Translations under genes and position numbers: made by a program
The notes under the pieces: model-generated
What the model was told of the DNA's origin: nothing
Databases searched by the model: none
Seen by the model: the letters and a program-made list of their open reading frames with translations, nothing else
Source: Argentina anserina
Taxonomy: Eukaryota; Streptophyta; Magnoliopsida; Rosales; Rosaceae
Length of the DNA stretch: 64,000 bases
Reading direction: 5' to 3'
NCBI RefSeq assembly: GCF_933775445.1
Contig: NC_065876.1
Location: forward strand, 5,952,001 to 6,016,000
In this document: positions 23,660 to 35,474 of the stretch, piece after piece
Layout of the letters: every line of letters begins with the position of its first letter
Position numbering within the stretch: position 1 is the stretch's first letter

Positions 23660-26563
23660 ATGCATTTTGTAATGGGTGGTAATACAATGTCTCATTTCAT
23701 GCTGCTTCTTGCAATACTCCATTCCATTCTTGCTGTTGCGCCTGGCGATAATTCAAGAGATTCCAACCGTCTTCTGCGAATCAAATCGGAACTCGTTGAT
23801 CCATCAGGAGTTCTGAACAGCTGGTCTCCAAGAGCTCATATATGCACTTGGAATGGCCTTGAATGTTCAGATGATCACATGCATATTATTAGCCTGAACC
23901 TATCTGGATCAGGACTATCAGGTCCCATTCCACATGAGCTTTGGAACCTCAATTCAATCCAAACACTTGATTTGTCTTTAAATTCGTTCACTGGCTCACT
24001 TCCTTCTGAGCTCGGCCAGCTTCAAAATATGAAAGCACTTCTTCTATATTCCAATTTTCTCAATGGTGAGATTCCTGAGGAAATAGGTGCTTTGAAGAAC
24101 TTGCAAATTCTAAGAATAGGAGATAATTTGATATCAGGTGTGATTCCACCAAGCATTGGCAACTTGACTGAGTTGAGAGTGTTGGGGCTTGCCTATTGCC
24201 AATTAAATGGAAGCATTCCAGTTGAAATTGGTAATTTGAAGCATCTAAAATTTCTTGACTTGCAGAATAATAGTCTCAGTGGCCTCATACCAGAAGAGAT
24301 CCATGGCTGCAAAGAGCTTGAGAACTTTGCAGCATCAAACAACAAGCTTGAAGGAGACATCCCTTTGATGGGATCACTTGAATCAATGCAAATTCTGAAC
24401 CTGGCCAACAACAGCCTTTCTGGATCGATTCCTACCGCATTGAGTCAGCTACGCAATTTGAAGTACTTGAATCTGCTTGGAAATAGATTGAGTGGGGCCA
24501 TTCCTTTGGAGCTTAATCATTTGGTTCAACTTGAGATGCTCGACTTATCAAGAAACAATTTCTCAGGAAGCATGCAACTTTTCAGCACACAATTGAAGAA
24601 TCTTGCAGCTTTGGTTCTGTCTGATAATGCTTTGACTGGTAACATTCCAAGAAACTTCTGCCTCAGCAGTTCTTCAAATCTTCAACAACTTCTTCTCGCC
24701 CGAAACAAGCTCTCTGGAGAGTTTCCTTTGGCAGTGCTGAGCTGTTCCTCACTCCAACAGCTAGACCTTTCAGACAATCATTTTGGAGGGCAACTACCTG
24801 CTTCCCTGAATAGACTAGGGAATCTCACAGATCTTGTGCTCAATAGCAACAACTTCACAGGAACTCTACTTCCTGAAATCGGAAACTTGAGTTCCTTGGA
24901 AAATTTGTTTCTGTTTGACAACATGATCACAGGTGGAATTCCAGTGGAGATAGGAAAGCTGCAAAGGCTGGAAGCCATCTACCTCTATGAGAACCACATG
25001 TCAGGACCGATACCAAGTGAGTTAACCAACTGCTCAAGCTTGACAGCAATTGATTTCTTTGGTAACCATTTCTCAGGCTCCATCCCTGCCACAATCGGAA
25101 AACTCAAGAACCTTGTTGTGCTCCAGCTGAGGCAGAATGAGTTGTCAGGTCCTATACCACCAAGCTTAGGCTACTGCAGAAGCCTTCAGTTATTGGCCTT
25201 AGCTGATAACAAGCTCTCTGGAACGTTACCACCCACATTCAGATTCATTTCACAACTGAGCACCATCACACTCTACAACAACTCCTTCCAAGGCCCTCTT
25301 CCTCAATCTCTTTTCCTTCTCAAAAACATCAAGATCATAAATTTCTCTCACAATCGATTTAATGGTACCATCTTCCCACTCTCTGGCTCTAGTTATCTGA
25401 CTGCAATGGACTTGACCAACAACAGCTTTTCTGGTCCCATCCCTTCTAGATTCTCCATGTGCAGAAACTTAACCCGTCTCCGCCTGGCACATAATCACCT
25501 CACAGGCACCATGCCTGATGAATTTGGCCAACTCACACAGCTCAACTTTCTTGACTTGTCATTCAACAACTTCACAGATGAAATCCCACCTCAATTATCT
25601 TCTTTTAAGAAACTTGAGCATTTATTAGTTAACAATAACCAATTCACAGGAGCAATACCTCCATGGTTAGGTAGCCTACAAGAACTAGGAGAACTAGACT
25701 TCTCAAGTAACAACTTCCATGGAACAGTTCCTGCAGATCTTGGTAACTGTTCAAAACTACTCAAGCTTTCTCTGCATGACAACAGTCTCTCAAGTATTAT
25801 TCCGGCAGAGATAGGAAATCTCACTTCTCTCAATGTCCTAAATCTTCAGAGAAACAATTTATCGGGGTCCATTCCATCGACGATCCAGAACTGCAAGAAG
25901 CTCTACGAACTGAGGCTCTCAGAAAACTTGTTGACAGGTTTGATCCCATATGAGCTAGGAGAGTTGAGTGAGCTGCAAGTAATCCTGGATCTAAGCAAAA
26001 ACTCGTTTTCCGGTGAAATCCCACCTTCTCTAGGAAATCTAATGAAGTTGGAGAGACTGAACCTCTCTTTTAATCAGCTCCAAGGAAAAGTTCCCGCTTC
26101 ACTTGGCAAGCTGACCAGTCTGCACATGTTGAACCTGTCAAATAATCATCTTGAGGGCCAAATACCTTCAACCTTTTCAGGATTCCCACTTAGCTCCTTC
26201 CTAGGTAATGATCACAATCTTTGCGGCCCACCATTAGCATCATGTGGGGACTCTGAGGCGCAGAGGGTGAAGCGCCTTTCGCGTACTGCAGCCACTGGGA
26301 TTACAGTGGCCATTGCTCTGACATCCACCGCAATATGCCTGGTGCTGATTTACATCATGCTGAGGATATGGTGCAAGTGGAGAAAAGTTTCTATTTCAAC
26401 CTCAGATGGCTCTGGTGGAAAAGAAGAAAAGAAATGGGGCTTTAAGAATGAGAAGAAGAGGGTTGGTGAGTACTGCAAAGTGAATTCCGTGGCGCTGGTG
26501 CCTTCGGAAACTGCAGAAATGAAGAAACAGAAAAGTGCATCGTTCTATAGCACCTCGAACTGA
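23660..26563 (+). CDS. LRR receptor-like protein with GSO1/GSO2-type ectodomain, no kinase
   Basis: This is probably a plasma-membrane receptor or co-receptor with a peptide-binding ectodomain. It is a single exon. The first ATG is at 23660, giving 967 aa, with a hydrophobic signal peptide (MSHFMLLLAILHSILAVAPG). An LRRNT with the CTWNGLEC pair follows, then roughly 30 tandem extracellular LRRs of the L-x-G-x-IP type with many N-linked glycosylation sites. After a C-terminal cap (GNDHNLCGPPLASC) comes one membrane helix (GITVAIALTSTAICLVLIYI, about residues 880-903) and a cytoplasmic tail of only about 63 residues rich in Lys and Ser. The ectodomain most resembles GSO1/GSO2, LRR kinases of Casparian-strip and embryo-cuticle signalling, but the kinase is missing. 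Downstream DNA shows no kinase remnant. It thus looks like a receptor-like protein, not a decayed kinase gene. Confidence 0.9.
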   Translation: MHFVMGGNTMSHFMLLLAILHSILAVAPGDNSRDSNRLLRIKSELVDPSGVLNSWSPRAHICTWNGLECSDDHMHIISLNLSGSGLSGPIPHELWNLNSIQTLDLSLNSFTGSLPSELGQLQNMKALLLYSNFLNGEIPEEIGALKNLQILRIGDNLISGVIPPSIGNLTELRVLGLAYCQLNGSIPVEIGNLKHLKFLDLQNNSLSGLIPEEIHGCKELENFAASNNKLEGDIPLMGSLESMQILNLANNSLSGSIPTALSQLRNLKYLNLLGNRLSGAIPLELNHLVQLEMLDLSRNNFSGSMQLFSTQLKNLAALVLSDNALTGNIPRNFCLSSSSNLQQLLLARNKLSGEFPLAVLSCSSLQQLDLSDNHFGGQLPASLNRLGNLTDLVLNSNNFTGTLLPEIGNLSSLENLFLFDNMITGGIPVEIGKLQRLEAIYLYENHMSGPIPSELTNCSSLTAIDFFGNHFSGSIPATIGKLKNLVVLQLRQNELSGPIPPSLGYCRSLQLLALADNKLSGTLPPTFRFISQLSTITLYNNSFQGPLPQSLFLLKNIKIINFSHNRFNGTIFPLSGSSYLTAMDLTNNSFSGPIPSRFSMCRNLTRLRLAHNHLTGTMPDEFGQLTQLNFLDLSFNNFTDEIPPQLSSFKKLEHLLVNNNQFTGAIPPWLGSLQELGELDFSSNNFHGTVPADLGNCSKLLKLSLHDNSLSSIIPAEIGNLTSLNVLNLQRNNLSGSIPSTIQNCKKLYELRLSENLLTGLIPYELGELSELQVILDLSKNSFSGEIPPSLGNLMKLERLNLSFNQLQGKVPASLGKLTSLHMLNLSNNHLEGQIPSTFSGFPLSSFLGNDHNLCGPPLASCGDSEAQRVKRLSRTAATGITVAIALTSTAICLVLIYIMLRIWCKWRKVSISTSDGSGGKEEKKWGFKNEKKRVGEYCKVNSVALVPSETAEMKKQKSASFYSTSN

Positions 26564-28090
26564 ATAAAGAAGTCGAGGGTAAGAAGTAAGATCACCCCCT
26601 TCTTTCAGTCATGATCGAGAATCACCAGATTTTTTGCTTTCATTTTCATCAAGTTGTTGCACAATCTGTCTTTTCAAATGAGTCTTCTCTTTCTGGGCAT
26701 GTTATATTATTCTAGTTTCATTGTTGAAAGTGTACGTCGAGGATAGATTGGAGAGTGTATAGCTATCTTGTATTGTATTGTATGAGGCAGAAGACGTTAT
26801 TTCTGTTTTTGGAAGCAGGCAGAAGATGTTTGTATCCTTTAATGTATAGCTGCGAATTTCCATTGTGAAGACACAGATGTTTTGTTCTAAATATTGATGC
26901 ATATCTGATTCGCTCATTGCATGTAAAATTTTCATCTGGTATTACACAATCAGAAAGGTCTTTAATCTTTATACAGCTCTTTTTGCTCCCGGATGGGAGA
27001 AGCTCTCATTGGATATGTGACTGGATTGGTCGATCCATCCCATTTCTTCGGATAAAATGACTTCCAGAGGAACGAAGAAAGAATAAGGATGATTGAGGAG
27101 TACGTAATCACCTCGAAGGGTATCCCCTCGAGGGGTATCCGGCTGCAGAATGAGGAGTTCAACGCATATCCAGACGAGGAATTTCTCCTCGAGACTAAGT
27201 GACCAGTGAGAAGTAATTTCCTCAAGGAACATCCCGATGGGAAGATAACCCGTCAAACCATATGCAGGTGAAGATAAATCCACTCAAGGTCAATCTAGAT
27301 GAAGAGAAAAATAACTGATGTTGTGACGACCTCTTTTTTTTTTTGTTCTTTTTTTTCAAACAATAAAGTTGTAATGACCTTGCAGATGCTGAAACACATC
27401 AGCCTAGAGATACAGACTAGAGAATCACACAACAAACGTCACCCTACATAGCTGGTTTAACCCTCAATATGCATATAAAAGCTCAAAGGACCAACATCTA
27501 ATCTTCTGATTAGATTAGGAACAAAAGAAATTAGAAAACAAAGGGCCCGAATTCAGGACTACAAATGATCTCGTGGAAGATGTATCTATCTAGCAGAAGT
27601 TGGTTGCCTTCTAGTTTGAGGAATTAAGAACCGTACAACTACTGGAATGTAAACTAACCCTATAATAGCTCTGTATGTTGTAATTTAGGTCCCAAAGACT
27701 ACATAAACTGGAGTTTGGAGCTGAAATTGTTAATATAAAGCTGCAACTTCTCAGTAAATGTGAGGTTGTGAACTATTACTTACTGGTATGGTGTATCAGA
27801 TAACTAAATACCCTAGAGAAATTCAGGTAACTCAGTTATACACATACATGTCAAATTAATTTTGGGATACCAGACACAACCCTATTACAGTCATTCTCAA
27901 CACAAGGCATATCAAATCTGCAACCTAAACATGGCAGCAATTCATTACATACATTAATGGGGACACAGTTTCTACAACATAGAAGAGCTGGTTCTTTGGC
28001 TGTATGCTTTATCAAACGTAACATTCAGTAGCTATAGTCTCTTTATTTAACAAGTCCAACCTTGATGCGGGGAAAGTTTCATCTTTGCTT
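26564..28090. other. spacer between convergent LRR and glutaredoxin loci
   Basis: The first 400 bases are the probable LRR 3' region. At about 27090-27200 short CTCGAG, GGGTATCC and GAGGA motifs recur, with no ORF of recognisable origin. T runs lie at 27331-27357. I saw no RNA gene and no TE termini. Confidence 0.4.
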
Positions 28091-28097
28091 CGATCAC

Positions 28098-28781
<684 letters not shown>

Positions 28782-29180
28782 TGAAAGCTGTTCTGAAATG
28801 TAACCGTGGCTGAAAAAAGAACCCATATGCGGGTGTTGGAATCAGATTCTGCATGAGTTAGAACGTCAGCTTCCACAATAAGAAATCCGCCGGGAGGGTC
28901 TGGGGTGGGGTGGGGTGGGGGGGGGGGGGGGGGGGGGGGAGGGACATCCAGACGACGTCGTATGACACTGTATTTCTGGAATATATTTCTCTTAAAATGC
29001 TCATGAATAAGTTCTTTGTTCTTAATTTTGATGCTAAAAATGAAAAAAACAAATACAGTGCTCTTGTCATCCCTACTTATTATATCTTGACACATGAATT
29101 TATCACACGAAAATTATAATTTTACATATTTATATTATTTGTGAAATGACTTTCATAAATATTGATAATTTTAAACTAGA
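28782..29180. other. glutaredoxin upstream region with poly-G tract
   Basis: There are no genes here. On the plus strand 28897-28939 reads GGTCTGGGGTGGGGTGGGG and then about 23 consecutive G, a strong G-quadruplex candidate and a site prone to length polymorphism or assembly error. Apparent Pro-rich or Gly-rich open frames across it are artefacts of the homopolymer. Confidence 0.7.
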
Positions 29181-29345
29181 ATTTCGGTTTTAGAGTTTAA
29201 AGTTTAGGGTTTATGGTATAGGGTTTAAGGTTTAGGATTTAGAGTTTAAAGTTTAGGGTTTATGGTATAGGGTTTAAGGTTTAGGATTTAGAGTTTAGGG
29301 TTTTAGAGTGTAGGTTATTAAAGTGTAGGATGTAGGGTTTTAGAA
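29180..29345 (+). repeat. degenerate telomere-like repeats with 49-bp higher-order unit
   Basis: The stretch is built from variants of the plant telomere unit (TTTAGGG): GTTTAGGG, GGTTTAAGG, GGTTTTAGAG, TGTAGGG. A higher-order unit of 49 bp starting TAGAGTTTA begins at 29191, 29240 and, partly, 29289; the first two copies are nearly identical. It is an interstitial, diverged repeat that need not be a true telomere relic. Confidence 0.8.
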
Positions 29346-29886
29346 ATAAACTCAAAATAGTATTTGATAAAATAGTTTAAATATGATTTTTTTTTAAAAT
29401 TAAATCATAAGTGTCAAATGATGATTGGAATGGAATACCACTGGATATTGTCACGTAGTTCTCCGGAAGGACTGAAAAATAGCTTAAATGAGACCAAAAA
29501 AATAAACATACAACATACATTATAAACATTAGGGAGGTAAAATTTACATTTCCAAATTTGTAATTCATATTTCATGTTTCTTTTTTAAGTGATTTGAATT
29601 TTGTCCTTATTTAATTGTTGTTTTTTATAATATTTTTTTTTACCAAATAAGGAAAATAAAAATGTAGATTACAATTTTTAGAGTGCAAGTTTCAGCTCTC
29701 TAAACATTATTGTGTTCAAGTTGTTGACCATAGTATTCTGATGCTGAAATTGCGAAGGTTACTTCACTATTTACGGGTAATAGATGGTCCAATTATTCTG
29801 AAGAACAAAGTAAAAACAGCATCAAATTTCAGTATCCGTAAAAGTAAAAAACATGTAAAAGGAATGTTGTTGCAATGGGAACTTCT
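29346..29886. other. AT-rich spacer left of the LTR block
   Basis: About 540 bases between the telomere-like repeat and the outer LTR. T-rich, with only short open frames and no motif I can name. Confidence 0.4.
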
Positions 29887-29891
29887 GAACT

Positions 29892-32800
29892 TGTCACGAC
29901 CCCAAAATTTTGAGTATGAAATTTTAATTTCGAAGTCATGAAAAATTCTAAAACAATCTCAATAAATCGAAATCATTTTAATGTCACAGCGGATCATTTC
30001 TGAGTTACAACTCAGTCAAATCGATTATTACAAACCAAATTTATAATTCAACATTATATCAAATGAAAATGTAACAATCCTCACAAAATCCTCACATAAA
30101 TCCACACCAATCCTCACATAAATCCACACAAATCATCACCACAAGATGGATGAAACAACTTCGAGTCCTCGGAGTAGTCCGTCGATTTCCGCTAATCCAC
30201 ACCTGCGGAATTATCCCCTACACCATCGAATAGGTGCACCGGGATTGTAAACACAAACTCGGTAAGCTTTGCAGCTCGTATGAGTAAAACAGAAAATACA
30301 ACTCGTATAAAAATATATACAAAAATCTACAAAACATCAATTATAAATGCACTCATGACTCATTAGACGGCCCATCTGGTTGTCTAATCATGTGAAAATA
30401 TATATGTTCATGAGACGTTGGGCAACCCTTCTATTTACCCAAATGCATTTATAATACGAGTACTCATGAGCGATGGTACACCTCTGTTACCCCTCATGTT
30501 GTAATAACCCTAGATTTTTGAAACGATATTTGAATTGAATTGAATTCTATAAAGTTATGAAATTCAATTAAAAGGAAATTGATTGTTTGCAAATGTTACG
30601 AAACGGAAACGGAAACGTTCCGAGAACGTTTAATAAGAAAACGTTACGTTTCCGAACGAATTTATCGACTTTTATTTCGTCGCTCGGTCGCGAAAACTTC
30701 CTTCACAAAAGTTGTAGAGCTCGTCGATACGAGTTCGCGAGTATGTGACACGTTAGAATCGGACGTTGGAGGTAAAAGTTATTAACGTCGGAAGTTAGTT
30801 TCCGATTTGGAAACTAGTATAAATAGGATGTTTTAGAGTTTAGGGTTTCCATTTCAGGAAACCCTTCTCTCTCTCTCTCTTCACTTCCGCCGCTCACACC
30901 CTCTCTCCCTCGGTCCTCTCTCTCTCCCCGAAACCTCCTCTCCCTCTCGACCCCGAGCTCTCTCCCATCTCCCATCTCCCATCTCCCTCTCCCTCACGAC
31001 CCGAACTCTCTCTCTCTCTCTTTCATTTTCTCTCTCCCCGAAACACTCTCACCCTCACCTCGGAGAATCGCCCCGGTGATCTACCACGCAGGGCCGCCGT
31101 GACGTGCACCGCTCGGCCCAACGACATCGCGAGGACCACGGCAGCCACCCTTCAGCTCGCCAGCTCGAGACTCGCCGTCGTGAGGACGCCCGACGTTGCC
31201 AAGCTTCTGCAAGTTTCGGCACCGATCTTCATCGCCACCACCGAGCTCGAAACGAGCTTTCCACCATCGAATCGAGGTGAGATACGTGCTAGGATATATT
31301 GTGTGTTTGTTGTGGTGATTTTTTATGTGTTTGGAGTGAGATCGAAGTTTGATAGAGGGGAGGGTTACCGCCGCCTAGAGGCGGCGCGTGGAGGAGCGTG
31401 GGAGGAGTAGGAGGCGGCCTAGGACCGGAGAGAGGAAGAGGGGAGAAAGGAGGAGGGTTTTGGGGTGGTGGTGACATCACACGCGCCGGTTTTGGGCTCG
31501 GCGCGTGGGCCCCACGCGCTGCCTGCCGGAGGTGGCGCGTGTACCCCACGCGCCGCCACGTGCGGCGGTGTGACAGTGTTTCCGATAGGGGTATTTTAGT
31601 AATTTACTTAAACGTAAATGTAAATTTTATTTACTACGGTAAATGTAATTAAATTTTACCTTCGGTAAATGTAAAAAGTAATTTGTAAAAGGGTAATTTA
31701 GTAAATTTTATTTACTGAGTTTGTATTTACATTTAAACGGTACGTATACGTACAGAAATACGTATATAACATAAATACGTATATAATATTTTATACGTAC
31801 AGAAATACGTATATAGTATTTATACGTACAGAAATACGTATTAATTGCGTATTTGCACAGTAACCGTGAATAGTAACAGTAAACAGTAACCCTGAACAGT
31901 AACTTCGTAAAACCGAAATTGCTGAACAGTATCCGATTATTACTGTTTCGGCATTTAAAGGTTTACGAAACGATTCTAAATTCTTTTCTTATGTTTTCAA
32001 GGTGATCGTTAAATCGAGGAAATGAATTATCTTCGGAAATTGTGGAATTACGCTCAAGTCAATAAGGTGAGTAAAATCTCACATATTTACGAATCTACCC
32101 TCGCGGTGATTCAGGATTTTGCAAGAGTATTTAATAATGAATTACAACATGTATACAATTTAGTGGATTATATATATATATACTGTATAATGGTAATAAT
32201 TGCATATATATATATATATAGTTCATTATATTATATACTGTTATTAATTCATTAGAAATGATCATTTTGATGGCGGAAGATTGTGTATTGAGCATGTGTT
32301 GTGAAATATGACATGTATAAGATATAGTGGACTATATATATATATTGTATAAATGGTAAATAAGTACGAATATATATAGTTTGCTATATAATATACTGTT
32401 ATTATTTTATTGTGAATGTATTGAGCATGTGATTTGAATTGTACAATATGATGTGAGATTATTGTACATGATTTTAACATTGAGATTGTTAAAATATTGA
32501 TTTGTCTTTGGACGTGATTTGGTACAATATGATGTGAGATTATTGTACGTGTTTGGCAAGTCGGAACCTAGCCTTTGGCCGGGCGAAAGTTACGATACAG
32601 TTAGAGCTCTAGTCTGTCTGCCTTAGTACTGCATGTGAGGTAACGGGTGGTTATCTGCACATGGGTACTCAGTTATTTTGGATGTTGGGTAGCGGGTGGC
32701 TATCCAATATCAGCGGTGTATTACGAGAGGGGTAACAGATGTGTACCAGTGTTCTTGGTACCCGTATTATAAATGCATTGGGTAACCAGATGGGCTGTCC

Positions 32801-35305
32801 ATTGACTCATGAGGGCATTTATATTGTTGATTTGTGATTTTTCGTATATTTTGATATGCGAATTATATTTCATTTTACTCATACGAGCTGTAAAGCTTAC
32901 CGGGTTTGTGTTTACAATCCCGGTGCACCAATCCGATGGTGTAGGGGATAACTCTGCATGTGCTGATTAGTGGAGGTTGAGTGACGACTACAGAGGCTCG
33001 AAGTCGTTCGTATCCTACTGTGGTGAGGTTTTAGCGTGGATTTGTGTGCGAGAATTTGTGTAATTTTATTTGTGAGATTTGTGAGTGGTTTGTGAGGATT
33101 ATTACATTTCCATTTTATGTATGGATTATAAATTTGGGTTGTAATAATTGGTTGTCTGAGTTATATTGAGAACTCAGAATTGATCTGCTGTTACACTTTA
33201 ATGATTTCGATTTTATTGAGATTATTTTGTGTTTAACAACTTTAGAATTTTGAGTTTTTAAGCTCGAAATTTTGGGGTCGTTACACATGTAGTTCACCGC
33301 CGACATTGGACAACCACCTGTTATCCAATATCAAAAATATGGGTACTCATAAGCCGATAACCCATATGTTACCTCTTATGCAGTACCCCGGCAGACAGAC
33401 TAGAGCTCTAATTGTATCGTAACTTTCGCCTGGCCAAACGCTAGGTTCCGACATGCCAACACGTCCAAAGACTGGTCCGAATACAGAAAACACGTCCGAA
33501 GACATAAACATGTCCGAAGACAAACACGTCCGAAGACAAAACATGTTTTAACAAAACTCAATGTTAAAACCACGTACAATAATCATGACGTTATATTGTA
33601 CAATCAAATCAACAAGCTCAATATATATATCTCAACACCAAAATGAATTCATTCACAACGAAAATCACGATAGTATATAATGTATCAAACTATATATATG
33701 TACCTATTTACCATTTATACACATACACATTTCACTATATCATATACTATCATATTTCGTTCTTTATAATTCAACAAAATCTTGAATCTCCGCAAGGGTA
33801 GATTCGTAAAAGTGAGATTTTACTCACCTTATAATCTCGAGCGTAATTTCCACGATTCTAAAAGTAAATATTTTACTTGAAATATCGATCACCTTGAAAA
33901 GACAAGAAGTGGATTTAGAATTGTTACGTAAAACCATAAATACCGAAACAGTAATAATATTTTACTGTCCAGCAAATTTCTGGTTTTTACGAAATTACTG
34001 TTCACAAGTACTATTCACGTATTTACTATTTATTTATTACTGTACAAATACATATTACGTATTTCTGTATGAGTACATACTATTTACGTATTTCTATACG
34101 CATGCATATTATTCAAATATAAATACTGTGTCAGTAAATAATAATTACTGATTTATCCTTTCGAAATTACTTTTATATTTACTGAATGTAATTTACATTT
34201 ACATTTACCGTACGTAAAATAAATTTACATTTACCGTATGTAAATCACTTTTACATTTACCACACGTAAAAATAAATTTTGCAAATTTACTGTTTCGAAA
34301 ACACTATTCACGCGCCGCCGCACGTGGCAGTGCGTGGGGCCCACGCGCCGAGTCTAAAACCAGCGCGTAGCACGCCACCGCTGCCCCAAATCCTCCCCTC
34401 TTCCTTCCCACGGCCTCACGCCGCCCCTAGCCTCCTCCACGCCACCCCACGCGCCGCCTAAGGCGGCGGTATCCTCTCCATCTCCTCCTCCTCCTCCTAA
34501 TCTTCCCCCAAATCGATCCAAAATTATCACACACAAACATCAATCACATCAATTCATACCTAGATCGCACGGTGGAGCCTTTGGATCGTCGTCGGAGGTG
34601 CTTGAGGTGCTGCCGACGTCGATTGAGCAGAGGTGAGGGCGCGCAGCGAATTGAAGTTCAATCCTTGTCGTGGATGGCTCCATAGGTGAGGAGAGGTGGA
34701 GGCAAGCTTGCCTTGAGCACGGCGTCGTCGGAGGAGCACGGTGGAGGAACGCATAACCTTTGGCGTCGTCGTGCGGTTTCACGGTGGCGAGGGGAACCGC
34801 GTCGAGTTCGGGGTTTGGAGCGGAGAGTCGTGCGGTGCTTCTGGGCTAGATCGCCGGTGAAGTTTGAGGGAGGGAGGGAGAATCGGGGAGAGAACGAGAG
34901 AGAAGAGAGAGAGAGAGAGGAAAAAGGAGGAGGGTGAGGGTTTCCGGAAATGGAAACCCTAACTCCATAAAATTCCATTTTATACCCCTTTCTATATCGG
35001 AAACTAACTTCCGATGTTAATAACTTTCATGTCCGACGTCTGATTCGAACGCGTGACATGTCCTCGAACTTGTATCGATGAGCTCTACAATTTTCGTGAA
35101 TGAAGTTTTCACAAACGAGCGACGGAGCAAAAGTCGATTCTCGCGTCGCGGAAACGTAACGTTTTTCTAAATAAAAATTCCGATAACGTTTTCGTTTTTA
35201 TTTCACAACATCACAAGGCAACCAAATGTTGTTTAATGAATTTCACAAACTTTATAAACTTAGAAACAATTCAATACATCGTTCCCGAAAATTCGGGTTA
35301 TTACA
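29892..35305 (-). mobile_element. outer solo LTR (reverse orientation), split by a nested LTR
   Basis: The left end TGTCACGACCCCAAAATTTT is the reverse complement of the family's LTR 3' end, and the right end ...GGGTTATTACA is the reverse complement of its 5' end. A perfect 5-bp target duplication GAACT flanks it (29887-29891 and 35306-35310). Removing the inner insertion leaves 29892-30499 joined to 33291-35305, about 2.6 kb, running without a gap through the insertion point. No gag-pol, primer-binding site or second LTR lies between the ends, so it is a solo LTR left by LTR-LTR recombination. A TATA-like motif is at 34977-34983 on the minus strand, upstream of a CT-rich leader. LTR length, termini and 5-bp duplication fit Ty3/gypsy; that class is inference. 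Confidence 0.88.
30500..33285 (+). mobile_element. nested solo LTR (forward orientation) of the same family
   Basis: It starts TGTAATAACCC, ends GGGGTCGTTACA, and is flanked by a perfect 5-bp target duplication CATGT (30495-30499 and 33286-33290). Its length is 2786 bp. Inside are a TATA box (TATAAAT, 30818-30824), a CT-rich leader (about 30870-31040), a GC-rich stretch with ACGCG motifs (31380-31570), and AT-rich sequence with ACGTAT and TATATA runs. The open frame 31099-31410 lies in the GC-rich part with no known domain, so I do not call it a gene. It inserted into the outer LTR in the opposite orientation, creating a long imperfect inverted repeat. Confidence 0.9.
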
Positions 35306-35474
35306 GAACTTGAACTCAGTTAAGCATACTCTTGACTCTTGGACCATAAAACCAGCATAAGCACTCTTGCTATTGTGTGTTTACAACAATTTCTATGACT
35401 TAAAGTAGTTTTAGGATCTTAACATTTGAATCTGATTTTTTGTGCCTTAATATGATCAACGACGGTATATCTAT

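Noticed and set aside
24193..26024. Several antisense open frames inside the LRR gene
   Set aside because: They mirror the repetitive LRR codons, lack domains, and overlap a clear sense gene.
31099..31652. Open frames in the GC-rich part of the nested LTR
   Set aside because: They lie wholly inside a solo LTR, show no gag, protease, integrase or reverse transcriptase motif, and differ between the two LTR copies.
34279..34978. Open frames in the outer LTR right arm
   Set aside because: They are the inverted counterpart of the same LTR region, low-complexity and not conserved as protein.
29892..35305. A single large DNA transposon with 5-kb terminal inverted repeats
   Set aside because: Two different 5-bp target duplications (GAACT and CATGT) and continuous sequence across the inner insertion show two nested LTRs.
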